DNA of 64,000 nt from Leptospira jelokensis. GTDB taxonomy: Bacteria; Spirochaetota; Leptospiria; Leptospirales; Leptospiraceae. Numbering within the stretch: the first letter of the stretch is position 1; each line of letters begins with the position of its first letter. The notes beneath the pieces were generated by a model. It did no database searches. It was given only the letters and a program-made list of their open reading frames with translations, and was not told the DNA's origin. Below, one piece after another: positions 45,439 through 54,383 of this stretch. Position numbers and translations under genes: made by a program. The DNA is taken from positions 67,001 through 131,000 of the forward strand of contig NZ_RQGH01000011.1 in the NCBI RefSeq assembly GCF_004769635.1, given 5' to 3'.

Positions 45439-46983
45439 ACCTTTTTTTAAAATGGTTTGGATTACATCTTCTTCGTTAGGTGGATAGAAAACACAAACCA
45501 AACTTCTGATCTTTAAAATGGTTTCTGCCAATATCGTTTTGGTTTCATTAAGGTTCCAGTTTTCAAAACCTATCAAAATTCCACATGTTTCTTCCATACC
45601 CGCAAAATCTACGCACGAATAATGGCGCATTTGGTTTTCTTCTAAAAATTGTTTTAAACCATATTTTTGGATCGATTCTTCTGACTGATACAAAACAACA
45701 ATTTCATCATTTTCGATCTCTAATACTTTTTTTGCATAACCATAACACCATCGAATTTGGTCTGTTAGATCTTCATCTGTTTTGATGAATTGGATGTCCG
45801 ACAAATTATTTTGTACAGGTGATTCTGAAAAGTCATTCAGTAAGGTGTTTGCAAATGCCAGAATTTCTGGAGAATTACGAATGTTTCGTTTGATATCCCA
45901 AATGTGGACAGGCAATGATTGTAAATAATCTAAGAATGGAGTTGAGGTGTACTTCAATCTTCTCGAAACAAAGAGAATCCATTCTTTTTGTTCCCAAAAG
46001 AGTGGAGAGAGATACAATTTTATATCTGAAAGGACTGCCTCATGGAGTATCTCTTCGATACCATCTGCAATGAGAATGTCGATGTGGTTATGGTTGATTT
46101 CATTCAACCTTGAAATCAATTCGATGTTGTTTTTTTCAGGGATTTGGGAGAGTTCTTCCTTCCAAATTTCGTATAATGCTTTTGCACCTTGCCATAATAA
46201 AACTTTTTTTCCTTTCCTTGCATACTGCAAAGCAAGTTCCCCACACAAGATGGACTTACCAGATCCGGGACTTCCGTAAATTAAATTATGCGAATATTTG
46301 GTAATACCTTGTACAAGAGAAAATTGTTCTTTTGTAAAAAACAATAAATTCTCTTCTTCTTTTTCTTTGTGAGATCGAAAGGTTTGGAAAAAGTTTAGAT
46401 TTTTTTTGATGATTTCGTGGGCTTTGACAAGAACAGATTCTGGTAATGGTTCTCTTCCGCTACGATAAAAGATAGATTCTAAAATATCGTTTAAACTAGT
46501 TTCATCTCCTACTTCTTTGCCGCCAAAAACAAATAAATTTTGGTCATTGGGTAGGTGGAATTCTTTTCGTTCATTTTTTAAAAAGAAAATTGCACTATCG
46601 TAATATTCTTTTGGAAACAAATCCACAAGTTGGTTGTGGTTTTTAAAAAATTCGCGTATGATTTCTCGTTGTGTGGTGACTTGTTCAATTGGATTTTTAT
46701 ACGATTTTCCGGTAACAGGTTCCCAATCCCTAGCGCGAACATTGTAAAATTCCCAATCTCCTTTTTTTTGCCTCCACTTCCCATTTTTTAATTCGATGGT
46801 GATCACTCCATAAGGTGATACCACAAGAAAATCAATTTCCCTCATCGGAACATCAGGTGTGATCAGGGTGAGTGAATAATAGATATTGCAAGGGAGTTGG
46901 ATTTCCTTAGAAAAACGGTGGTAATAATGGGATTCGAGTGAGATGTCTCTCGTTTTTCCATGAAACTGTTTGGGATAAATCAT
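45424..46983 (-). CDS. NERD nuclease-domain protein with SF1-helicase-like P-loop domain
   Basis: This protein is about 519 aa. Residues 20-75 form a NERD domain with the nuclease triad pattern D51 (REIDFLVV) and E64-x-K66 (TIELKNGKW). From about 215 a P-loop ATPase follows: a Q-like motif FTKEQFSLVQG, then Walker A GSPGSGKS (237-244). The Walker B region reads DILIADGIEEI, without the usual DE pair of helicases. Later helicase motifs are weak. Similar NERD-helicase pairs occur in DNA repair and plasmid contexts. Start ATG 46983 is preferred to the longer open frame. The last codons lie antisense to rnpB. Confidence 0.75.
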   Translation of the reverse strand: MIYPKQFHGKTRDISLESHYYHRFSKEIQLPCNIYYSLTLITPDVPMREIDFLVVSPYGVITIELKNGKWRQKKGDWEFYNVRARDWEPVTGKSYKNPIEQVTTQREIIREFFKNHNQLVDLFPKEYYDSAIFFLKNERKEFHLPNDQNLFVFGGKEVGDETSLNDILESIFYRSGREPLPESVLVKAHEIIKKNLNFFQTFRSHKEKEEENLLFFTKEQFSLVQGITKYSHNLIYGSPGSGKSILCGELALQYARKGKKVLLWQGAKALYEIWKEELSQIPEKNNIELISRLNEINHNHIDILIADGIEEILHEAVLSDIKLYLSPLFWEQKEWILFVSRRLKYTSTPFLDYLQSLPVHIWDIKRNIRNSPEILAFANTLLNDFSESPVQNNLSDIQFIKTDEDLTDQIRWCYGYAKKVLEIENDEIVVLYQSEESIQKYGLKQFLEENQMRHYSCVDFAGMEETCGILIGFENWNLNETKTILAETILKIRSLVCVFYPPNEEDVIQTILKKGDSGP

Positions 46984-47026
46984 TTTTTTGTTCTGTAATC
47001 TTCGCTTTGTTTCATCTAATGGCGAT

Positions 47027-47626
47027 ATGAAACGGATACCACAAACCATATTTTTCTGCCTATTGTTTTGTGCCTGCGCAGGTGGGAATATCAAAATAAA
47101 GATCAAACCCGATCACTCAGGTGACTTGGTCATTTACCAAAAAACGATCACAAAGAAACAAAAAGGAAATTTTTTAGGTTCAGGTATCAAAGATACAGGG
47201 GAAGTTGTGGTTACCTTCAAAGAAAGGTCATACCAATTTGGAAATTTTACCCAAATGTCTCCTCCTGGGTTTCGTTTCATTCAATTTACGGAAGAAGATG
47301 CGATTCAGATCCAACTTGCCATTGATACAAGTAAGAACTCTCCGCTTTTAAAAGCCCTGGAAATCAACCCAGAAGAGATCAGTTCGATTTTAGCGGAAGC
47401 GAAGTTACGAGATGACCTATTGCGATTTAATACCCTTGTGGAATTCATCCAATTCGAAATCCAATTCCCTTATTCCATAAAAAATGTAAAATTTTCAGAG
47501 CCAAGAACGGCGGGTGAGTGGACAGTGCGCCTTGATAGTAAAGACAAGATGGTTGTGAACATTCCATTACATTCGATTTGGGCAGGCGAACATCCGTTAA
47601 CGATTGTTCAAATTTTTCCAGAATGA
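47027..47626 (+). CDS. Predicted lipoprotein of unknown function
   Basis: This 199-aa protein has a lipoprotein signal: MKRIPQTIFFCLLFCACAGG, with LFCAC as a spirochaete-like lipobox. The mature part is beta-rich at first (KIKIKPDHSGDLVIYQKT) and then mixed. The ATG at 47027 is chosen because the signal peptide starts there. It lies divergent from the NERD gene, with only 43 nt between starts, and 3 nt from the convergent siroheme gene. Confidence 0.72.
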   Translation: MKRIPQTIFFCLLFCACAGGNIKIKIKPDHSGDLVIYQKTITKKQKGNFLGSGIKDTGEVVVTFKERSYQFGNFTQMSPPGFRFIQFTEEDAIQIQLAIDTSKNSPLLKALEINPEEISSILAEAKLRDDLLRFNTLVEFIQFEIQFPYSIKNVKFSEPRTAGEWTVRLDSKDKMVVNIPLHSIWAGEHPLTIVQIFPE

Positions 47627-47629
47627 TGT

Positions 47630-48223
47630 TTAAGGTTTATGAAAGTATTCAGAATTTAATTTTTGGATGATACCTTTTAAGACCTTTCGTCTTTCTTCTT
47701 GGTTGGGAAGTAATTCCTTTAAATTCCTTCTCATGATAAAAATGGTTTCCAAAAGTTCGTGGTCTTCTTCTGGTAAAACTTCTTCAAATAATTTGCGAAG
47801 TGTAGAAGAAACACCGGCAAACATTCCATCGGTGGAAATCGCAAACTGGATAGGGCCAACTGTCACTGTGGAAGAAGAATAAAAATCACAATTTTTAGGA
47901 TCATCTACAGAATTCACCCATATGCCTTTGTTTTTGGCTAAAGTCCGAAACCTTTGGTTTGTTTCTGGATCACTTGTGGCTAAAAAGATAATGTCTCTAT
48001 GATTTAAATCTTCCTCGATTACCGCGCGCGTTTCCCTTTTGATTTGTGGGTATCTTTCTAAAAAACGAATCACCTCATCGCTATATTCCAAAGAAATCAA
48101 GTGGAGGTTCGCCCCAGTGTGCTCCAATCCCATTAATTTTTCAAGGCAAGCACTTCCTCCTCCCACGATGAGGATTTTCCTTCCTTCTAAATTGAGAAAG
48201 ATGGGGTACTTTTTAGGGGTCAT
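47630..48223 (-). CDS. Precorrin-2 dehydrogenase / sirohydrochlorin ferrochelatase (Met8/CysG N-terminal type)
   Basis: This 197-aa protein oxidises precorrin-2 with NAD and may also insert iron to give siroheme. The NAD loop is ILIVGGGSACLEKLMGL. The second family motif is VNSVDDPKNCDFYSSSTV followed by PIQFAISTDG, matching CysG-N and Met8p. The start overlaps the cobA stop (ATGA). No separate sirohydrochlorin ferrochelatase is in view, so this protein may do both steps. It supplies siroheme to CysI. Confidence 0.9.
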   Translation of the reverse strand: MTPKKYPIFLNLEGRKILIVGGGSACLEKLMGLEHTGANLHLISLEYSDEVIRFLERYPQIKRETRAVIEEDLNHRDIIFLATSDPETNQRFRTLAKNKGIWVNSVDDPKNCDFYSSSTVTVGPIQFAISTDGMFAGVSSTLRKLFEEVLPEEDHELLETIFIMRRNLKELLPNQEERRKVLKGIIQKLNSEYFHKP

Positions 48224-49014
48224 AGAGATTCCAAAATGGAGGAGGGAGACGGGACTTCCTCTAGGACTAACCTTTCCCCTTGCAAAAGGGAACGGAACAC
48301 CTCACCTACATATAAGATTCCTGGTCCTTTTGATTGTTTTTCTATGCCGTTTAACATCGTATTTGCGAGAGTGGAAACTGTATGAGTGACATTACTCTTT
48401 CCAACATTTTCTGAAAGGACAATGGGAGTGTTTTCTGAAACTCCTTTCTGGATGAGTCTTTCAGCAAGTTCTTTTGTTTTTTGGCTTCCCATAAGGATAA
48501 CAATTGTGCCTGGAAAATTTTCCATTCCCATCCAACTGCGTTCATCTTCTAAAATGGTATGCCCATCGAGGATGATGATTTGTCGAGCTAACCCGCGTAC
48601 GGTGAGTGAGATACCCAGGTCCGAAGCTCCTGCAGTTACCGAACTCACACCAGGAACAACTTCATAATCAATGCCAAACGATTCTAAACTTTGGATTTCT
48701 TCGGATAACCTACCAAAGATGGAAGCGTCACCACCTTTTAGTCTTACGACTCGTTTGCCTTGGGTGGCAAATTCCACGAGGAGAGAATTGATTTCAGATT
48801 GTGTTCGGTAGTGTTCTTTCGCACGTTTTCCCACATAGAGGATTTGGGCAGACTCAGGGAAGATGGAGAGAAAACTTGGATCCAGTAGGGCATCGTACAA
48901 AATGACCTCGGCGGATTCGATCCGAGATTTTCCACGGAGCGTGAGTAGGTCAACGGGGCCTGGGCCACCACTTACGAAACTCACAAAGCCCTGTTCTGTC
49001 TTATTGGAGGACAT
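48220..49014 (-). CDS. cobA: Uroporphyrinogen-III C-methyltransferase
   Basis: This 264-aa SAM enzyme methylates uroporphyrinogen III twice to precorrin-2, diverting it from haem. Motifs in order are VSFVSGGPGPVDLLTLRG at the N-terminus, VRLKGGDASIFGRLSEE, and VPGVSSVTAGASDLGISLTV. Start ATG 49014 fits the family N-terminus; ATG 49032 is in frame but adds unrelated residues. It is translationally coupled to the Met8-like gene and divergent from cysJ. Confidence 0.94.
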   Translation of the reverse strand: MSSNKTEQGFVSFVSGGPGPVDLLTLRGKSRIESAEVILYDALLDPSFLSIFPESAQILYVGKRAKEHYRTQSEINSLLVEFATQGKRVVRLKGGDASIFGRLSEEIQSLESFGIDYEVVPGVSSVTAGASDLGISLTVRGLARQIIILDGHTILEDERSWMGMENFPGTIVILMGSQKTKELAERLIQKGVSENTPIVLSENVGKSNVTHTVSTLANTMLNGIEKQSKGPGILYVGEVFRSLLQGERLVLEEVPSPSSILESL

Positions 49015-49178
49015 ATCTGTTATACCTTGCAATTCTGCTAGAAATAGTCAAGTGATTGGCTAATTATTTCTACAAAATCTCCATTTTTTTAGTTTACTCG
49101 TCTCTATCCTTAGGAAAAGATTCAATTTATAAGACTTTTTGGATGTTTTACTGGAATCCAACACAAGCATAGGTTTTT

Positions 49179-50942
49179 ATGTTATCCGATGAGAAACGCA
49201 ATCGATTTTTACAATTACTAAAAGAATCCACAAAAGACGAATGGGTATGGATGTCGGGTTACCTTTCTGCCCTCACCCAGGCAAGCATTGGTGGCAGTGT
49301 GGATGTTTCTTTGAGCCCACCTGTTAGCATCTCCTCCAATGATCCTTCCCATGGCAATTTAAAAGCCGCACCCATCCAATGCAGTGTGGTGTATGGAACA
49401 GAAACGGGGAATTCGAAAAAACTGGGAACTGAACTTGTCAAAAAGTTAAAAGAACTCGGTGTCCAGGCCAAATTAAAAAGCACTGATACCTATAAAGCAA
49501 AAGACTTAAAAGAAGAAGAATACCTTTTTGTTGTTGTTTCCACTCATGGAGATGGTGAACCTCCGCAGGCGGCAAAACCTTTTATCCAAATTTTATCGGA
49601 AACAAAAGATTCCTTATCAAAAGTAAAATTCGCCGTTCTCGGGTTAGGTGATACAAGTTACCCACTATTTTGCCAAACGGGAATTGATGTGGACTCAATG
49701 CTAGAAAAACTCGGAGCAGAGCGAATCCATGAACTTGGAAAATGTGATGTTGATTTTGAAATCGTTTCCAAACCTTGGATGACTGAACTCATTTCCAAAT
49801 TGAATACAATTTCAAAAACAGCGACCACACAAGTTTCCAAACCATCACAAACGACTACACCAAAACCAAGTTCTGGTGGTAAAGTTGTATATGAAGGGAC
49901 AGTTGTCACCAATCTTGTGTTAAATGATATTGGGGCAACGAAATCAACAAGGCATATTGAAATTAAATCCTCAGTCCCTGTCGATTATTTGCCTGGAGAT
50001 AGTGCAGGATTTCTCGCATACAACCGAGAAGACGAAGTCAATCGAATATTAGGATTATTGGAAGCGGATCGAGAAACACGAGTAACATACAAAGGGGAAA
50101 CCTGGATGTTGTATGATTTGCTCCAAAAAAAAGTTTCCATTCGGTTTTTACCAGACCGAGTGATCCAAAAGTATGTGACACTTTCAAAAAAAGAGATTCC
50201 TTCAGGAAAATTGGATTTAGATGTACTTTTAACATTATACCCTGCCGAATCAAAATTAGAAATACAATCCCTTATCGATATTTTAGAACCAATCGTGCCT
50301 AGGTATTATTCCATTGCCTCGAGTCCTTCGGCTCATGGGGAAGAGGAAGTCCACCTAACAGTAGCAGAAGTAGAAATAGAAACCTTCACAGGTTTAAAAT
50401 CAGGTTTTTGCTCTGGTTATTTGGCAACACTCAAAGAAGGAGACAAGGTTCCATTTTTCATCCAACGAAACAATTCGTTTCGATTGCCAAGTCCTGATAC
50501 CGATATCATTATGATTGGGCCAGGAACAGGGATTGCACCATTCCGCAGTTTTTTATTTGAAAGAGAACAGTCTGGTGGAAATGGAAAAAATTGGTTATTT
50601 TTTGGAGAACGAAACTTTGTTTCCGATTTCTATTACCAAACAGAGTTATTGGAACTTATGGATACTGGTGTATTGCATAAATTGAATACAGCATTTTCTC
50701 GTGACACCAAACAGAAGGTATACGTCCAAGACCGTTTAGGGGAAAATGCAGTGGAACTTTTGAAATGGATCGAAAATGGTGCAGTCATTTACCTTTGTGG
50801 TTCCAAAGATCCAATGAGTAAAGATGTGGATCGCAAATTGGTCGAAATTTTAGCGGATAGAACTTTTGACACTGGAAAAGAAGCTTCTGAATATTTAAAA
50901 GAATTAGAAGAATCTGGCCGTTACATCAAGGACGTTTACTGA
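49179..50942 (+). CDS. cysJ: Sulfite reductase flavoprotein, alpha component
   Basis: This 587-aa protein passes NADPH electrons through FAD and FMN to CysI. The flavodoxin domain (about 65-205) has VVYGTETGNSKKLG and VSTHGDGEPP. The FAD domain has PRYYSIASSPSAHGEEEVHLTV, and the NADPH domain has IGPGTGIAPFRSFL and ends GRYIKDVY as in the family. It starts its own plus-strand transcript and is followed by cysI after 7 nt. A short N-terminal extension with EWVWMSGYLSAL precedes the flavodoxin. Confidence 0.93.
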   Translation: MLSDEKRNRFLQLLKESTKDEWVWMSGYLSALTQASIGGSVDVSLSPPVSISSNDPSHGNLKAAPIQCSVVYGTETGNSKKLGTELVKKLKELGVQAKLKSTDTYKAKDLKEEEYLFVVVSTHGDGEPPQAAKPFIQILSETKDSLSKVKFAVLGLGDTSYPLFCQTGIDVDSMLEKLGAERIHELGKCDVDFEIVSKPWMTELISKLNTISKTATTQVSKPSQTTTPKPSSGGKVVYEGTVVTNLVLNDIGATKSTRHIEIKSSVPVDYLPGDSAGFLAYNREDEVNRILGLLEADRETRVTYKGETWMLYDLLQKKVSIRFLPDRVIQKYVTLSKKEIPSGKLDLDVLLTLYPAESKLEIQSLIDILEPIVPRYYSIASSPSAHGEEEVHLTVAEVEIETFTGLKSGFCSGYLATLKEGDKVPFFIQRNNSFRLPSPDTDIIMIGPGTGIAPFRSFLFEREQSGGNGKNWLFFGERNFVSDFYYQTELLELMDTGVLHKLNTAFSRDTKQKVYVQDRLGENAVELLKWIENGAVIYLCGSKDPMSKDVDRKLVEILADRTFDTGKEASEYLKELEESGRYIKDVY

Positions 50943-50949
50943 GGAAATC

Positions 50950-52617
50950 ATGGCAGAAACTAAAAAAGAAACACTCGCTGAAAAGGTAAAAAGACTAAGC
51001 CGTGGCCTTCGTGGTACACTCGCAGATAGTTTAAAAGACGAACACACTGGTTCTTTACGATCCGATGACCAATTATTGCTCAAATTCCATGGGATGTACC
51101 AACAAGATGATCGGGATAGAAGGGATGAACGGGCGTTAAAGAAACTTGAGCGATTGTATTCCTTTATGATCCGCCTTCGGATTCCAGGTGGGATGATTGG
51201 TCCTGTTCACTGGGAAGCCTTGCATAATGTAGCTGGTGAAAATTCCACTGGAACGATCAAAATCACAACAAGACAAACAGTCCAACTCCATGGGATTTTA
51301 AAATCCAAAATCAAACCGACAATCAAGGCCTTTGATTCTGTATTTTTAGATTCTATCGCAGCTTGTGGTGATGTAAATCGAAACGTAACCTGTACATCGA
51401 ATCCAGCGGCAAGCCCACTCCACAAGGAAGTGTTTGGTTATGCGGGGGAAATCAGTCGTTCTCTCCTTCCTAAAACAAGAGCCTATTATGAAATTTGGTT
51501 AGATGAAAATCTAATCGCAGAAAAAGAAGAACCAGAAGATCCTTTGTATAAGGACGTTTACCTGCCTCGAAAATTCAAAATTGCAATTGCAATCCCACCT
51601 TACAACGATGTGGATCTATTCACCAATGACATTGGGCTCATTGCCATCATTGAAAATGGGCAACTATTAGGTTTTAATGTTGCAGTTGGTGGAGGACTCG
51701 GAACCACTCATGGGAATCCTGATACTTACCCGAGAGTAGGAACAGTTTTTGGTTTCATTCCTAAAAAAGACATACTCAAAGTTGTGTATGAAATTGTAAC
51801 CGTCCAAAGGGATTTTGGAAATCGGGAAGACCGAAAGTTATCTCGTTTGAAATACACATTAGACCGGTTAGGTGTTGAATTTTACAAACGAGAAGTGGAA
51901 AAACGTGCAGGAATTAGTTTTGAACCAACAAAGGATTTTCAATTCACTCAAAGGTCAGATGATTTTGGTTGGAAACAAGATGCGGCAGGAAACTGGCATT
52001 ATACCGTATTTGTTGAAAATGGAAGGGTTTGTGATGAACACGGATACAATCTAAAAACAGCGCTACTAGAAGTTTCTAAAACAAGGCGTGCCACGTTCCG
52101 ATTCACTTGTAACCAAAACTTGATTTTGTCTGATATCTTTCCTAAAGATAAAGACCTGATTGAATCCATTTTAGTGAAATTCGGTGTCCATAGAAAAACA
52201 GCAGAAGTATCTCCGATCAGAAAAAACTCGATTGCATGTGTGGCATTGAACACTTGTTCTTTGGCACTAGCCGAAGCACAACGTTACTTACCAAGTTTGA
52301 TTGATAAAATTGAACCCATCCTTTCCAAACATGGTCTGGCTTCGGAACCAATTTCCATTCGTATGACAGGTTGTCCCAATGGATGTGCAAGGCCATACAT
52401 TTCCGAAATTGGACTTGTGGGAACATCGTATGGAAAGTACAACCTCCATTTAGGTGCCGATGCGGAAGGTTACAGACTGAACAAAAAATACAAAGAAGAT
52501 TTGGATGAGTCGGCCATTTTGCAAGAGTTAGATGGACTATTTGGAAAATACTCGAAAGAACGAAATGGAAAAGAATCGTTTGGAGATTACATCAATCGAA
52601 TTGGGATTCTGAATTAG
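50950..52617 (+). CDS. cysI: Sulfite reductase hemoprotein, beta component
   Basis: This 555-aa protein reduces sulfite to sulfide on a siroheme-4Fe4S centre. The cluster cysteines follow the CxxxxxC...CxxxC pattern, in ACVALNTCSLALAEAQ and TGCPNGCARPYISEIGLVG. Siroheme-binding arginines are in the FRFTCNQNLILSDI region. GAGGAAATC precedes the ATG. It pairs with cysJ, and siroheme comes from the divergent cobA-met8 pair. Confidence 0.95.
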   Translation: MAETKKETLAEKVKRLSRGLRGTLADSLKDEHTGSLRSDDQLLLKFHGMYQQDDRDRRDERALKKLERLYSFMIRLRIPGGMIGPVHWEALHNVAGENSTGTIKITTRQTVQLHGILKSKIKPTIKAFDSVFLDSIAACGDVNRNVTCTSNPAASPLHKEVFGYAGEISRSLLPKTRAYYEIWLDENLIAEKEEPEDPLYKDVYLPRKFKIAIAIPPYNDVDLFTNDIGLIAIIENGQLLGFNVAVGGGLGTTHGNPDTYPRVGTVFGFIPKKDILKVVYEIVTVQRDFGNREDRKLSRLKYTLDRLGVEFYKREVEKRAGISFEPTKDFQFTQRSDDFGWKQDAAGNWHYTVFVENGRVCDEHGYNLKTALLEVSKTRRATFRFTCNQNLILSDIFPKDKDLIESILVKFGVHRKTAEVSPIRKNSIACVALNTCSLALAEAQRYLPSLIDKIEPILSKHGLASEPISIRMTGCPNGCARPYISEIGLVGTSYGKYNLHLGADAEGYRLNKKYKEDLDESAILQELDGLFGKYSKERNGKESFGDYINRIGILN

Positions 52618-53150
52618 GATTCAAAACAAAAAATAAACAATGGTCTGTGAAAATCGGCCATTGGATTTTATGATGCCTAACTATGGTATTCTCTTTTCCT
52701 TTAGGATTATGAAATTGTATCATTTATCATTCGAATGGTTTTTCTGTGATATGCGATCAATCGAATAAATGATCAAATCTGTTGAAGCAGAATAAAAACC
52801 GGGATTTGGATTCGGCCAGGAAAGGAAAAAAATGCAAAGGTGGACAGGTATCCCTAAAGAAAGATAAAGATTTAGGAATTTGGATTGAAACTCACTTTTA
52901 TGTTTTCTGCATAAAAATCTACAAATTAAGATTGATGACCAAATTTGAAATACCAGAGAGAAACAGAAATACACGAACAGATTCAAAATCATCGCAAATC
53001 CACCCGCTGGGAATTCCGAGACGGGGAACGAACCAGCAACTAATAGAGACCGAATCAAAACAGAAAAATAGACCAATACAATTGGCCTATTTAAGAAATG
53101 CTGAAACATTATGTGAAATTGAATTTGATTCTATATTCGAATCCAATCCT
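52618..53150. other. 533-bp region between cysI and cysN
   Basis: The ends of the two sulfate-reduction transcripts face each other here. No RNA gene or clear terminator was found. The only possible gene is the membrane-like frame at 52720-53109 (minus). The plus-strand frame across the same bases is highly charged and looks like its shadow. Confidence 0.5.
52720..53109 (-). CDS. Possible small membrane protein
   Basis: This is a 129-codon frame on the cysN strand, 41 nt past the cysN stop. It has three to four hydrophobic segments (IVLVYFSVLIRSLLVAGSF, AMILNLFVYFCFSLVFQIW, LNLYLSLGIPVHLCIFFLSW), separated by short charged loops such as RFLCRKHKSEFQSKF. The layout slightly resembles the Yip1 fold. 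No ribosome-binding site is seen, so the gene may be real, decayed, or chance. Confidence 0.4.
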   Translation of the reverse strand: MFQHFLNRPIVLVYFSVLIRSLLVAGSFPVSEFPAGGFAMILNLFVYFCFSLVFQIWSSILICRFLCRKHKSEFQSKFLNLYLSLGIPVHLCIFFLSWPNPNPGFYSASTDLIIYSIDRISQKNHSNDK

Positions 53151-54383
53151 CTACAATAACATACCTGCCGCAACGGTTTGGTTTGTACCTTCATCCACCA
53201 AAACAAAACTCCCTGTACCTCTGATTTTACTGTAAGGGTCGTAAGCAACGGGTTTTGCCGTGCGAAGGGTAACCTTTCCAATTTCATTCAGACCAAGATT
53301 GGTTTGTTCTTTTTTTTCGTGGGTGCTTGTTTCCACTCGGTATTCCAAGGAACGAACCGAAACTTTTACTGCATTCGTGGTTTGACGAAGGAGGTATTTG
53401 GATCCTGGTGCCATCACCTTTTGGTCCATCCAACAAATATGTGCTTCTAAATCTTGGGAGATGGTTGGTTCTTTCCCTGTCACAACGAGCATATCTCCTC
53501 GGCTCACATCAATTTCGTCTTCTAAACGAATGGTTACAGACATCGGAGCATATGCTGTTTCGAGAGGGCCATCAAAGGTATCAATGGCTTTGATTTTGGA
53601 AGTGAGCCCACTCGGTAAAACGGTTATGGAATCTCCAACGGTGAAGTGACCACTTCTAATTTGGCCCGCATAACCTCTGTAATCATGGTATTCTGTTGTT
53701 TGTGGTCGAATCACATTTTGAACTGGGAATCTCGGAGCAGGCGACTCCTCTTCGGTATGGATTTCGATTTCTTCTAAAAAATGGAGTAAGGATTTTCCCT
53801 TCCACCATGGCATCGAAGCAGATGGCTCTACAACATTGTCGCCATTTAAGGCGGAGATCGGTAAGAAATGGATGGACTTTAGATCTAAGTCTTTTGCAAA
53901 TTCTAGATACTGTTTTTGAATGTTTAAAAATACTTCTTCTGAAAAATCCACTAGATCCATTTTGTTCACACATACAACAACATAGGGTAAACGTAATAAT
54001 GAAACGATGTAGGAATGTCTGTAGGTTTGTTCGATCACACCTTTTCTTGCATCAATGAGAATGATCGCAAGGTCTGAGTTGGATGCACCCGTTACCATAT
54101 TTCTCGTATACTGCACATGTCCTGGAGCATCAGCTATGATGAATTTACGTTTAGGTGTGGAAAAGTATTTATACGCCACATCTATGGTAATGCCTTGTTC
54201 TCTTTCGGCTTTAAGTCCATCTGTGAGAAGGGCTAAGTTGATTTGTCCATTCACTTGGCCTGCACGTTCAATGGCTTCCAATTGGTCTTGGAAAATAGAT
54301 TTGCTATCGTATAACAATCGTCCGATGAGAGTCGATTTTCCATCGTCCACACTTCCAGCTGTAATAAATCGTAAAATGTCCAT
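53151..54383 (-). CDS. cysN: Sulfate adenylyltransferase, GTPase subunit
   Basis: This 410-aa EF-Tu-like GTPase drives APS formation by CysD. The P-loop is TAGSVDDGKSTLIGRLL, switch II is DAPGHVQYTRNM, and the guanine motif is VCVNKMDLVD. Length shows that no APS kinase (CysC) domain is fused. The stop of cysD and the start of cysN share one base (TAATG). Confidence 0.95.
   Translation of the reverse strand: MDILRFITAGSVDDGKSTLIGRLLYDSKSIFQDQLEAIERAGQVNGQINLALLTDGLKAEREQGITIDVAYKYFSTPKRKFIIADAPGHVQYTRNMVTGASNSDLAIILIDARKGVIEQTYRHSYIVSLLRLPYVVVCVNKMDLVDFSEEVFLNIQKQYLEFAKDLDLKSIHFLPISALNGDNVVEPSASMPWWKGKSLLHFLEEIEIHTEEESPAPRFPVQNVIRPQTTEYHDYRGYAGQIRSGHFTVGDSITVLPSGLTSKIKAIDTFDGPLETAYAPMSVTIRLEDEIDVSRGDMLVVTGKEPTISQDLEAHICWMDQKVMAPGSKYLLRQTTNAVKVSVRSLEYRVETSTHEKKEQTNLGLNEIGKVTLRTAKPVAYDPYSKIRGTGSFVLVDEGTNQTVAAGMLL

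Noticed and set aside
46984..47106. Longer N-terminus of the NERD protein
   Set aside because: It would overlap the divergent lipoprotein start, and the NERD domain fits well from ATG 46983.
52782..53159. Plus-strand frame of 125 codons after cysI
   Set aside because: Highly charged, no family resemblance, runs into cysN; looks like the shadow of the hydrophobic minus-strand frame.
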